Below, one piece after another: positions 48,830-57,301 of a stretch of 64,000 bases of DNA; position 1 is the stretch's first letter; the number at the start of each line of letters is the position of its first letter. The stretch lies in contig JAFSJJ010000001.1 of assembly GCA_017439345.1 (NCBI GenBank), positions 17,548-81,547 of the forward strand, read 5' to 3'. Source of the DNA: Synergistaceae bacterium. GTDB taxonomy: Bacteria; Synergistota; Synergistia; Synergistales; Aminobacteriaceae. The notes beneath the pieces were generated by a model. It saw only the letters and a program-made list of their open reading frames with translations. It was not told the origin of the DNA and searched no databases. Both the position numbers and the translations under genes were made by a program.

Positions 48830-50329
48830 TTACGCTGCCCCCTCTGCGATAATCTTTAATATATCCTGCTGAGTGCAGTTTTCACCGTCAACTTCCGCGA
48901 CTTTCTCACGGTCTCTCATGATTATAATTCGATTTGAACACCTGATAATTTCGTCAAGTTCTGAGCTTATAAATATTACGCTGACACCTGAACCGCACAT
49001 TTCGAGCATCAATCTTTGAATCTCGGCTTTAGCTCCTATGTCAATGCCTCTGGTTGGCTCATCGAGAATTAATACTTTCGGCTGGGCAGCCATCCATCGG
49101 GCAAGGATAACTTTCTGCTGGTTGCCTCCTGATAACTCGCCGGCCTTCTTCTCACAGTCAGGGGTCGCAATTCCCAAGAGCTTTATATATTTATTAGCTA
49201 AGTCGGTCTGCTCCTGAAAAGTCATAGGCTTCATGAAACCTTTTCTTGACTGAACAGCTAACATGATATTTTCACGTATCGACAAGTCCCCGATAATTCC
49301 GTCGCGTTTCCTGTCTTCAGGACAAAAAGCTATATTTGCCTTGATTGCGTCAAAGGGTTGATTTAGTGTCAGCTTCTCGCCATCTAAATATATATCGCCC
49401 TTGACTGTCTTACTTGCTCCGAACAACATTTCTGCCGTCTCAGTTCTGCCACTGCCTAACAGTCCCGCAAAGCCTATTAATTCACCCTTCTTTAACGTGA
49501 TAGAAATATCGTTTATGTGTGAAGCGTCCCCTATGTGTTCAGCCTTCAACATGTATTCTGCATCCGGCTTAACGTCAGCGCGCTTGAGATTAAATATAAC
49601 GTCCATGTCCTTGCCGACCATTTTAGTTACAAGTTCAACTTTTGAGAGTTCGTTAATGTCATAAGTTCCGACAAGATGACCGTTGCGCAATATAGTCATT
49701 CTGTCTGAGACTGCGTAGATCTGATCAAGAAAATGCGTTATAAAGATTATTCCTATTCCCTCAGATTTTAAATCACGCATTACGTTAAATAATAATTGGA
49801 CCTCGTTCTCATCAAGGGAGCTTGTAGGTTCATCGAGAATTAATATTTTTGCCTGAATATCTACTGCTCTTGCTATTGAAGTCATCTGCTGAATTGCAGT
49901 CGAATAATAAGACAAGGGGCGAGTTACGTCTATATCAAGGTGAAAGCGACTCATTAATTCACTTGCTCTAGAATTGATTTCGTGCCAGTTGATTTGTCCG
50001 TGCTTCATTGGCTGTCTGCCTACAAAGATATTTTCTGCAACGCTCAAATTAGGGCATAAATTCACTTCCTGAAACACCGTAGATATTCCCTCTTCAATTG
50101 CTTCACGGGGACTCGATGGCCTTATCTCCCTGCCGTCTAATAAAATCTTTCCCGCGTCCATGTGATTAACTCCGGTCAAGCATTTTATTAGGGTCGACTT
50201 ACCTGCTCCGTTCTCGCCTAACAGTGAGTGAATTTCTCCGGCTCTGAGCGAAAAATTTACGTTGTCGAGTGCCTTAACTCCCGGAAACTGCATTGTTATC
50301 CCGGTCATTTCGAGAATATTTTCCTGCAA
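48830..50329 (-). CDS. Sugar ABC transporter ATPase with two nucleotide-binding domains (YtfR-like)
   Basis: About 499 residues. I choose the TTG at 50329, seven bases after AAAGGAGG; longer frames would run through the terminator-like hairpin at 50351-50380. The first domain has GENGAGKSTLIKCLTG and ILDEPTSSLD; its Q-loop region is VFQEVNLCPNLS. The second has a degenerate Walker A (GLLGSGRTETAEMLFG) but LSGGNQQKVILARWMAAQPKVLILDEPTRGID, the standard asymmetry of CUT2 ATPases. It powers the two permeases encoded next. Confidence 0.9.
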   Translation of the reverse strand: MQENILEMTGITMQFPGVKALDNVNFSLRAGEIHSLLGENGAGKSTLIKCLTGVNHMDAGKILLDGREIRPSSPREAIEEGISTVFQEVNLCPNLSVAENIFVGRQPMKHGQINWHEINSRASELMSRFHLDIDVTRPLSYYSTAIQQMTSIARAVDIQAKILILDEPTSSLDENEVQLLFNVMRDLKSEGIGIIFITHFLDQIYAVSDRMTILRNGHLVGTYDINELSKVELVTKMVGKDMDVIFNLKRADVKPDAEYMLKAEHIGDASHINDISITLKKGELIGFAGLLGSGRTETAEMLFGASKTVKGDIYLDGEKLTLNQPFDAIKANIAFCPEDRKRDGIIGDLSIRENIMLAVQSRKGFMKPMTFQEQTDLANKYIKLLGIATPDCEKKAGELSGGNQQKVILARWMAAQPKVLILDEPTRGIDIGAKAEIQRLMLEMCGSGVSVIFISSELDEIIRCSNRIIIMRDREKVAEVDGENCTQQDILKIIAEGAA

Positions 50330-50350
50330 GAGTAATCCTCCTTTCATAAT

Positions 50351-50380
50351 AAAAACAGGGTAGAGAGTTTCATTTACCCT
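50351..50380 (-). terminator. Intercistronic terminator/attenuator after the binding-protein gene
   Basis: AGGGTA / TACCCT stem (minus strand, 50375-50380 with 50357-50362) inside a larger CAGGG/CCCTG pairing, followed by GTTTTTATT. It sits between the binding-protein and ATPase genes and would let the binding protein be made in excess. Confidence 0.7.
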
Positions 50381-50415
50381 CCGCCCTGCCATGAGTCATA
50401 ATGAATTAACGTAGA

Positions 50416-51414
50416 TTAATAACGGCGAGTTGCGATAACGTCCGCTGCTTTGACTGATTTCACTGTGCCTAAATCAATTCCGCCGTCCATGTCAAACACG
50501 CCTTCTTCAGGGTGAATAACTCTCTTGCTGAACTTCTCGCCCCTCTCAAGTGCTTCAATCGCAGGAACTACGAACTCAGCATAAAGAGGGGTACATTCAA
50601 CAGTGCAGTTCATCTCGCCTGCAACGATTGCGTCAAATGCTGCCTTTACACTGTCGCAACCTACGATAATAATATCTTTGCCAGGAACTTTGCCTGCTGC
50701 CTTGATTGCGTCAATTGCTCCAAGTGCCATGTCGTCGTTCTGAGCGATTAAGACATCGATCTTATCGATTGACTTTAACCAGCTCTCCATAACTGCCTGG
50801 CCCTCTGCTCTGGTGAAATTGCCTGACTGCTGGCCGACTAACTTCAAGTGAGGATACTCTTTCAACGCCTTCAAGTTGCCCTCTGTTCTGCCGGTCTGAG
50901 CACTTGCTCCTGTTGTACCTTCCATGATGACAACATTAACGTCAACATCGCCTTTACCGATCTTCTTCAAGTATTCGCCTGCCCATGCTACCTGCCTGCG
51001 TCCTTCCTCTACGAAATCGCCTCCGAACGCTGCAACGTAATCAATCTTGTCTGCACAGTCAGGAATTCTGTCAACGAGCAATAACGGTATTTCTGCCTCG
51101 TTTACTTCTTTTAATACCTCGTCCCATCCTGTCGAGACAACGCCGGTGAATAAAATATAATTAACGTCCTGAGTGATGAAATTGCGGAGTGCTTTAATCT
51201 GATTCTCCTGCTTCTGCTGGCCGTCATCATATACGAGCTTCCAACCGGGGTGATTCTCAATTGCTGATTTAAGATCATCTGTGTTAGCTGTCCTCCAGTC
51301 TGACTCCTGGCCTATCTGGGAAAACGCAATAACGACATTAACGACATCAGCACTTGCTGCCGATACACATACAAGCACTACAAGAGCTGCAACGAGAAAT
51401 AATACTTTTTTCAT
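50416..51414 (-). CDS. Sugar ABC transporter substrate-binding protein (YtfQ-like)
   Basis: A 332-residue periplasmic binding protein with a signal peptide (ending ASA near residue 22). The mature start FSQIGQESDWRTANTDDLKSA and the QQKQENQIKALRNFITQ segment are strongly YtfQ-like, a group that binds galactofuranose and related furanoses. LVDRIPDCADKID and QNDDMALGAIDAIKAAGK line the hinge. It heads the operon and is followed by an attenuating hairpin. The gene is divergent from galM, whose product interconverts sugar anomers, in keeping with a sugar ligand. Confidence 0.9.
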   Translation of the reverse strand: MKKVLFLVAALVVLVCVSAASADVVNVVIAFSQIGQESDWRTANTDDLKSAIENHPGWKLVYDDGQQKQENQIKALRNFITQDVNYILFTGVVSTGWDEVLKEVNEAEIPLLLVDRIPDCADKIDYVAAFGGDFVEEGRRQVAWAGEYLKKIGKGDVDVNVVIMEGTTGASAQTGRTEGNLKALKEYPHLKLVGQQSGNFTRAEGQAVMESWLKSIDKIDVLIAQNDDMALGAIDAIKAAGKVPGKDIIIVGCDSVKAAFDAIVAGEMNCTVECTPLYAEFVVPAIEALERGEKFSKRVIHPEEGVFDMDGGIDLGTVKSVKAADVIATRRY

Positions 51415-51528
51415 GATAAAGAGATTACCTCCGTTTATAAAAAATTTTGTTGATTATTTATTTGTGGGTGTCAATAATGTTACACTTAGAACGCATAAAT
51501 TTCAAATCACAAAAGGAGCATTTTTTTC

Positions 51529-52557
51529 ATGATAGCTAAATCTTTATTCGGAACTACGGCGGACGGTCAGAAAGTCTTTAATTACACGTTCACTGACTCA
51601 AGAAATCAAAGAGTCGTTATGAGCGAGTATGCCTGCGCTATACTTGAGACTAATATACTTGCACGCGACAATAATTTTTATGACGTAACTCTCGGCTATG
51701 ACTCTCTCAATGAATATCTTTGCGACACCAGGAACTTCGGGGCTACTATCGGACGCTATGCAAATCGAATCGCTAAGGGCATGTTCACTCTCAACGGGGT
51801 AACGTATCACCTTGCCATTAACAACGGCCCTAACACTTTACACGGAGGCTTAAAGGGTTTCGGCAAGCGTTTATTCTCCTCTGAACTTCAAGACGACTGC
51901 GTTATTTTCAGACTTCACAGCACGGATTTAGATGAAGGCTTCCCGGGAAATTTTGAATTGGGCGTTAAAGTCTCATTCACAGACGGCGAATTACTCATGC
52001 AATATGAATACATCTGCGACAAAGATACTCCGGCTAACATCACGAATCATAATTACTTCAACCTTAACGGCCACGGACGGGGAACTATTCTTAATCATGA
52101 ATTATTCATTAACTCGAATAACTATTGCAGAGGCGATTATAATCTTCTTGCCCTTGCTCCGGTTACAAGTGTTGAAGGTACTCCGTTCGACTTCAGACAG
52201 CCTAAACGCATTCTTGACGGTATACTTTCTTATTCACAGGAAATTATTAACGCCCGGGGAGGCTATGACCACTGCTTTGAAATCGCAAATCATGACAAAC
52301 CCTGCGCTGCCGCAACTGGAGACTTGACGGGAATAACATTAACTGTGAACTCTGACATGCCGGCACTGCAATTCTACTCAGGCAACATGATAGGACACAC
52401 ACGAGGCAAAAACGGAACCTGCTACAACACTCATGACGGATTTGCTCTCGAGTGCCAAAATTTCCCCAATGCAGTAAATGAGCCGTCCTTCCCCGATGCA
52501 ATTATCAAAGCAGGACAGCTCAATAAAGCATTTATCAGCTATAAGTTCTCGTGTTAA
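51529..52557 (+). CDS. galM: Aldose 1-epimerase (mutarotase)
   Basis: A 342-residue beta-sandwich enzyme with RYANRIAKGMFTLNGVTYHL, NNGPNTLHGGLKGF, NHNYFNLNGHGRG with a catalytic His and FALECQNFPNAVNE with the catalytic Glu. It interconverts alpha and beta anomers of aldoses such as galactose, glucose or arabinose. AAAGGAG precedes the start. It is divergent from the ABC transporter operon and convergent with araD, overlapping its stop by four bases. Arabinose is a reasonable substrate given the neighbours. Confidence 0.92.
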   Translation: MIAKSLFGTTADGQKVFNYTFTDSRNQRVVMSEYACAILETNILARDNNFYDVTLGYDSLNEYLCDTRNFGATIGRYANRIAKGMFTLNGVTYHLAINNGPNTLHGGLKGFGKRLFSSELQDDCVIFRLHSTDLDEGFPGNFELGVKVSFTDGELLMQYEYICDKDTPANITNHNYFNLNGHGRGTILNHELFINSNNYCRGDYNLLALAPVTSVEGTPFDFRQPKRILDGILSYSQEIINARGGYDHCFEIANHDKPCAAATGDLTGITLTVNSDMPALQFYSGNMIGHTRGKNGTCYNTHDGFALECQNFPNAVNEPSFPDAIIKAGQLNKAFISYKFSC

Positions 52558-53252
52558 TTCTTCTGGCCGTAATAAGCGTTTGCACCGTGCTTGCGTAAAT
52601 AGTGCTTATCGAAAATATACTGCGGAGCCGGCGGTGTCATAGGATCAATCGTTGCTGTGAACATCGCCATCTTCGCAACTTCTTCAAGTACTACAGCATG
52701 ATACACAGCTTGTGCTGCATTCTTGCCCCATGTGAAAGGCCCGTGAGACCTGCATATTACTCCGGGGACTGCAATGGGGTCTAACTTTCGGGCGTTGAAC
52801 GTCTCGACTATGACTTTTCCTGTGTTGAGCTCGTAATCTGACTCAACTTCCTGACTCGTTAAATTCCGTGTACAAGGCACAGGACCATAGAAATAATCCG
52901 CGTGGGTCGTCCCATAACTCGGAATATCTCGCCCGGCCTGAGCCCATCCTACTGCATGTGCGCTGTGAGTGTGAACTATGCCCCCTACAGCAGGAAATGA
53001 CTTATATAACTCAACGTGAGTCTTCGTGTCCGATGAGGGATTCATATCGCCTTCGACTATGTTATTATTCAGATCGACTATGACAAGATTTGAAGGCTTT
53101 AATTCATCATATTCGACACCGGAAGGCTTTATAACGACAAGCCCTGACTCTCTGTCAATCCCTGAGACATTGCCCCATGTGTAGACAACAAGGCCTCTTT
53201 CAGGGAGTTCCATATTTGCGCGGTAAACTTCTTCACGTAATTTTTCAAGCAT
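52554..53252 (-). CDS. araD: L-ribulose-5-phosphate 4-epimerase
   Basis: A 232-residue class II aldolase-fold enzyme of canonical AraD length. TWGNVSGIDRESGLVVIKPSGV, VHTHSAHAVGWAQAGRDIPSYGTTHADYFYG (zinc His pair and downstream His) and CRSHGPFTWG are all present. It converts L-ribulose-5-phosphate to D-xylulose-5-phosphate. It is ten bases downstream of araA. The ribulokinase AraB that should supply its substrate is absent from this stretch. Confidence 0.95.
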   Translation of the reverse strand: MLEKLREEVYRANMELPERGLVVYTWGNVSGIDRESGLVVIKPSGVEYDELKPSNLVIVDLNNNIVEGDMNPSSDTKTHVELYKSFPAVGGIVHTHSAHAVGWAQAGRDIPSYGTTHADYFYGPVPCTRNLTSQEVESDYELNTGKVIVETFNARKLDPIAVPGVICRSHGPFTWGKNAAQAVYHAVVLEEVAKMAMFTATIDPMTPPAPQYIFDKHYLRKHGANAYYGQKN

Positions 53253-53262
53253 AATAATAAAT

Positions 53263-54741
53263 TTACCTCCTTAAGTTCCATGCTAAATCAGATAAAAATA
53301 AATCATGTTCGAGGCTCTCAACAGTAGTATTCTTATCAATGTGAACGAACTCTATATCCATGATGCGCGCCCAGTCCTTCACAAGTTCATAATTTACATC
53401 GTAGCTCAAGACAGAGTGATGAGCTCCTCCGGCAGTGATCCAGCATTCAAGTCCTGTCTTAAGATCGGGCATTGCCTGCCACATGACTCTTGCAACCGGT
53501 AAATTAGGCATCGGCATTATAGGCTTGACGCAGTGAATATCCTGACATATTAAACGCAGTCTGCCTCCCATATCGACAAGACTTACTACAACGGCGTTAC
53601 CTTCGTGGCCTTCAAATACGAGTCTTGCGGGGTCTTCTTTATCGCCTATTCCCAAGTGATGAACTTCTATTCTTGGCCTTGAAGCTGCTACTGACGGACA
53701 TACTTCGAGCATGTGAGCTCCGAGACTATACTCTTGGCCGGGAACTAGATGATACGTGTAATCTTCCATGAAAGCTGTTCCGCCGGTTCTGCCTTCTGAC
53801 ATGAATTTTATTATCGCTGTCATTGCTCCGACCTTCCAATCGCCTTCAGCTCCGAAACCGTAACCTGAAGCTAACAAATGCTGAGTCGCCAATCCGGGAA
53901 GCTGCCTCATGCCGTATAAGTCCTGAAACGTATTCGAGAACGCGCAGCACCCTTCACTGTCAAGCATTTTCTTGATTGCAATCTCTTCGCGTGCCTGATA
54001 CCTAATCGAGTCAATTTTATCCGTTGCGAAATCATAAAGAGACTCATATTCTTTCATGAGTGAGTCAATTTCTTCATCTGTAACAGCATTCATGACTTCC
54101 GCAAGTTTTCCTACGGGCCAAGTGTTGACCTGCCAGCCCAGTTTAATTTGAACTTCCACCTTGTCGCCTTCTGTAACTGCAACTTCGCGCATGTTGTCGC
54201 CAAATCTCATGACTCGTAAACTTTTCGAGAACTCTGCACCTGCTGCTGCCCTCATCCAGTTCCCTAATCTCTGCTGAGTCTCTGCGTCCTGCCAGTAGCC
54301 TGCGATGATCTTTCTTGCTGCCCTGAGCCTTGCGCCTATAAATCCGTGTTCCCTGTCGCCGTGAGCTGCTTGATTCAAGTTCATGAAGTCCATATCGATC
54401 TCATTATTCGGAATTTCGCGGTTATATTGAGTCGCAAAGTGGCACCATGCCTTTTGTAAGTTCGCAAGTCCGTTAATCCACATCTTAGAAGGGCTGAACG
54501 TGTGGCACCATGTGATTATTCCTGCACACTTTGGGTCGTGATTAGCGTCTCTGATTATTTCCGTGATTTCAGAATTAGTTTTGGCCGTAACTTTATAGAC
54601 AATCTTGCATGGCAGATTACCCGAAGCGTTTAACTTGTCCGTCATCTCAACTGCGCGTCTTGCTACTGTCTCGAGGACTTCATTGCCATAGAGAAACTGA
54701 CTGCCTACGACAAACCAGAACTCATAATTTTTCAGGCTCAT
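53263..54741 (-). CDS. araA: L-arabinose isomerase
   Basis: A 492-residue protein with the family start NYEFWFVVGSQFLYGNE. Metal-binding catalytic motifs include Glu and His within YGFGAEGDWKVGAM, SFMEDYTYHL-like FMEDYTYHLVPGQEY and AGGAHHSVLSYDV. It converts L-arabinose to L-ribulose. A ribosome site AAGGAG lies at the start of the transcript's first gene, and araD follows. With the furanose-type ABC importer nearby, it suggests growth on arabinan or arabinoxylan sugars. Confidence 0.96.
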   Translation of the reverse strand: MSLKNYEFWFVVGSQFLYGNEVLETVARRAVEMTDKLNASGNLPCKIVYKVTAKTNSEITEIIRDANHDPKCAGIITWCHTFSPSKMWINGLANLQKAWCHFATQYNREIPNNEIDMDFMNLNQAAHGDREHGFIGARLRAARKIIAGYWQDAETQQRLGNWMRAAAGAEFSKSLRVMRFGDNMREVAVTEGDKVEVQIKLGWQVNTWPVGKLAEVMNAVTDEEIDSLMKEYESLYDFATDKIDSIRYQAREEIAIKKMLDSEGCCAFSNTFQDLYGMRQLPGLATQHLLASGYGFGAEGDWKVGAMTAIIKFMSEGRTGGTAFMEDYTYHLVPGQEYSLGAHMLEVCPSVAASRPRIEVHHLGIGDKEDPARLVFEGHEGNAVVVSLVDMGGRLRLICQDIHCVKPIMPMPNLPVARVMWQAMPDLKTGLECWITAGGAHHSVLSYDVNYELVKDWARIMDIEFVHIDKNTTVESLEHDLFLSDLAWNLRR

Positions 54742-54801
54742 AATTATTTACTCCTTAAATTTAATATTAAACATGAAATCTTGTGAAGTGTTCGATATTA
54801 A

Positions 54802-54933
54802 TTATAACAGGCGGGATATTAACAACAACACGAATGCTGCAGCAACAATCAGCGAACATTTTGTCATAAGTCGTGTCAGAGCAATTTTCTGCTCTGGGGT
54901 AGGCTTGCAATAGTCCGAATCTTCTATTTCCAT
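54802..54933 (-). CDS. Possible 43-residue single-span membrane protein
   Basis: A short open frame from ATG 54933: a hydrophilic acidic start (MEIEDSDYCKPTPEQ), a basic turn, then a hydrophobic stretch (SLIVAAAFVLLLISRLL) to the TAA at 54802. It lies in an otherwise empty 316-base gap between araA and the Memo gene. The upstream GGGAC is a poor ribosome site. Charge pattern and hydrophobic end look like a genuine tail-anchored small protein, but there is no homologue I know. Confidence 0.35.
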   Translation of the reverse strand: MEIEDSDYCKPTPEQKIALTRLMTKCSLIVAAAFVLLLISRLL

Positions 54934-55057
54934 AATGATAATACAACGTCCCTTCTGAATATATAAATCATGAGAAGTAATGAAGCAATGTAATTAGTAA
55001 TTATAAGCTATAATTAGCGAAATTTTCAGCAATTTTTTATCAGGGAGCAATAAAATT

Positions 55058-56362
55058 ATGTCATGGTCATGGTCAATATTAGTGCCTCATCCTCCCGTGT
55101 TAATTCCTGAAGTAGGCAGAGGACGAGAGAACGAGGCTTCACAAACTTTAATCGGAATCAATAAACTTACAGCTTCACTCGCTAAACCTGATTTATTAAT
55201 AGTGTTGTCGCCTCATCAGCCTTACATGCCGGGAAATTTATTTATTAACTCAGCAGAATTTTACTCAGGCTCATTCGCTATGTTCGGAGTTCCGGGAGTC
55301 AGAGTCACTGCTTACTCGCCGGCTAAGAATATATTCAAGAGTTTGTGTGATCATCTCGTTAAATCAGGAGTAAATATTTACGCGTCTTCAGAGAGCAATA
55401 TAACTCAAGATCAAGGCAGCTTAGTGCCGTTATATTTTCTTAATAAAGCATGGGGGAGTCTCCCGAATATAATAATCGCTTCACCTATAGGCTTAACACC
55501 TGAAGAAGCATTCAATCTCGGCCAAGTGCTGGCAAATTATAAGAGCGTAGACAAACTCGCACTGCTCGCCAGCGGAGACTTATCACACAGATTGACTCCA
55601 GATGCTCCTGCAGGCTACGAACCTGAATGCGCAAATATATTCGAGTCATCAATAGAAGAGTCATTAAGAAAATGTTCACCAGAGAAAATATTTAGTCTCG
55701 ATTCAAAAATTATTTTCCGTGCAGGTGAATGCGGTCTCAGGTCTGCGATGTGTATGCTTGGCTTGTGTCAGGGTCATAACATAGAAATATTCTCTCATGA
55801 GTGGCCGTTCGGTGTAGGGTACTGTAACGCGTTATGCAAGCTGGGAGACCCTGCGCCCGTTGTGTTAGCCCGCGAGACTGTGAAGAGATTATTAACAGGT
55901 CAGGAGCTGCCCAAATCAGGAAATGAAATCATCGAGTCAGAACTATGGAACGAACATAAATCATGCTTCGTGTCTATCAAGAAAGTTACAGGAGAGTTAC
56001 GGGGCTGCATTGGGACTCTGAGTCCGTTATATGAATCACTCGACAAAGAAATTATAGCTAATGCCGTCTCAGCTTCGACCCGCGATCCAAGATTTTCACC
56101 CATGATAAGCTCAGAACTTGACAACGTAATATTTTCCGTTGATGTATTATCAGAACCTCAAGCTATAACATCGCCCAGTGAACTTGACGTTAAAAAATTC
56201 GGTGTAATCGTGTCTCAAGGCTATAGAAGGGGAGTCCTGCTCCCGGACCTTGAAGGCGTTGACAGTGTCGAACAGCAGATTAATATCGCAGCAATGAAGG
56301 CAGGAATTTACGACTTGAGCAATATCAATCTTGAACGCTTTGAAGTTATCCGCTATAAATAA
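55058..56362 (+). CDS. Memo-AMMECR1 fusion of the AmmeMemoRadiSam system
   Basis: A 434-residue two-domain protein. Residues 1-265 are a Memo-like class III extradiol dioxygenase fold (ILVPHPPVLIPEVGRG, ALLASGDLSHRL, GECGLRSAMCMLG). Residues 270-434 are AMMECR1 (CFVSIKKVTGELRGCIGTL with the RGCIGT hallmark, ASTRDPRFSPM, GRRGVLLPDLEGV-like end). Together with the following radical SAM gene this is the widespread AmmeMemoRadiSam trio, whose biochemical role is unsettled. An unrelated GGGAG lies 13 bases upstream of the ATG. Confidence 0.92.
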   Translation: MSWSWSILVPHPPVLIPEVGRGRENEASQTLIGINKLTASLAKPDLLIVLSPHQPYMPGNLFINSAEFYSGSFAMFGVPGVRVTAYSPAKNIFKSLCDHLVKSGVNIYASSESNITQDQGSLVPLYFLNKAWGSLPNIIIASPIGLTPEEAFNLGQVLANYKSVDKLALLASGDLSHRLTPDAPAGYEPECANIFESSIEESLRKCSPEKIFSLDSKIIFRAGECGLRSAMCMLGLCQGHNIEIFSHEWPFGVGYCNALCKLGDPAPVVLARETVKRLLTGQELPKSGNEIIESELWNEHKSCFVSIKKVTGELRGCIGTLSPLYESLDKEIIANAVSASTRDPRFSPMISSELDNVIFSVDVLSEPQAITSPSELDVKKFGVIVSQGYRRGVLLPDLEGVDSVEQQINIAAMKAGIYDLSNINLERFEVIRYK

Positions 56363-56364
56363 TC

Positions 56365-57219
56365 ATGAGAGCAAGTTACTATCACAAGAATAAACAAGAC
56401 TCTATTGTGTGTGATTTATGCTTCAGACATTGCAGTATTCATAATAACGAGTCAGGCTTTTGCAGAGTCAGGCGTAATCTTAACGATGAAATTATATCTT
56501 CATGGCTTGGAAAATTCTGCGCCCGCGCTGTTGATCCTATCGAGAAGAAGCCGTTATATCACTGGAAGCCTAACAGCTATATATACTCACTGGGCAGCAT
56601 AGGCTGTAACATGAACTGTCAATTCTGTCAGAATCACAAAATCTCTTGGCCTCCCGAACCCGAGAAAATTTACTGTAAGGCATTCACAGCGCATGAACTC
56701 ATTCAAGATATTAGAGAGTGCGAACTTGACTCTATTGCGTTCACCTACAATGAGCCGACCCTTCAGGCCGAATATATATGCAGCATATATGACTCAATGC
56801 ATGAGAATAATATTGATATAGTCCTCGTTACTAACGGAATGATGTCAAAACTTGCAGCAAAAGATTTATCACGGGTAACAAGTGCAGCTAATATCGATCT
56901 CAAAGCGTTTGACTCGAAAGTATACAGCTCACTCGGAGGCAGTTTAGAGACAGTGAAGGCAAATATAATCACGTTCATTAATAAAGGCGTTCATGTTGAA
57001 TTAACGAGTCTCATAGTTCCAGGCATTAATGACAATCGTGAAGAGTTTGACTCAATGATTGAATGGATTGCAAATATATCGAGAGATATTCCCCTTCATG
57101 TTACGCGTTACTTTCCTGCAAGAGACTATCACAAGCCACCGACTGATATAGAGCTGCTCTACTCGTTGACTCAGATTGCAAGAAGTAAATTGCATAACGT
57201 CCACACAGGCAATATATAA
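56365..57219 (+). CDS. amrS: AmmeMemoRadiSam radical SAM enzyme
   Basis: A 284-residue radical SAM protein. An N-terminal Cys-rich stretch (CDLCFRHC, then GFCRVR) precedes the SAM-cluster motif CNMNCQFCQNHKISWPPEP near residue 80. AFTYNEPTLQAEYI and DLKAFDSKVYSSLGG match the PflA-like AmmeMemoRadiSam subgroup. It begins two bases after the Memo-AMMECR1 gene ends, so the trio is one operon. Substrate unknown; C-terminal HVTRYFPARDYHKPP is typical of the group. Confidence 0.92.
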   Translation: MRASYYHKNKQDSIVCDLCFRHCSIHNNESGFCRVRRNLNDEIISSWLGKFCARAVDPIEKKPLYHWKPNSYIYSLGSIGCNMNCQFCQNHKISWPPEPEKIYCKAFTAHELIQDIRECELDSIAFTYNEPTLQAEYICSIYDSMHENNIDIVLVTNGMMSKLAAKDLSRVTSAANIDLKAFDSKVYSSLGGSLETVKANIITFINKGVHVELTSLIVPGINDNREEFDSMIEWIANISRDIPLHVTRYFPARDYHKPPTDIELLYSLTQIARSKLHNVHTGNI

Positions 57220-57301
57220 TCAATTTCGCTAATTTAATTTGCAAAGTTTTTGGCTATAATCATTCGCAAATCTTTTCACATTACAAAGGAGCAGGATTCA
57301 C

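Noticed and set aside
43841..51414. Operon as an ordinary glycerol/dihydroxyacetone utilisation cluster
   Set aside because: No DhaM, glycerol dehydrogenase or glycerol channel is present, while an LsrF thiolase and CUT2 sugar importer are; plain DHA use does not explain them.
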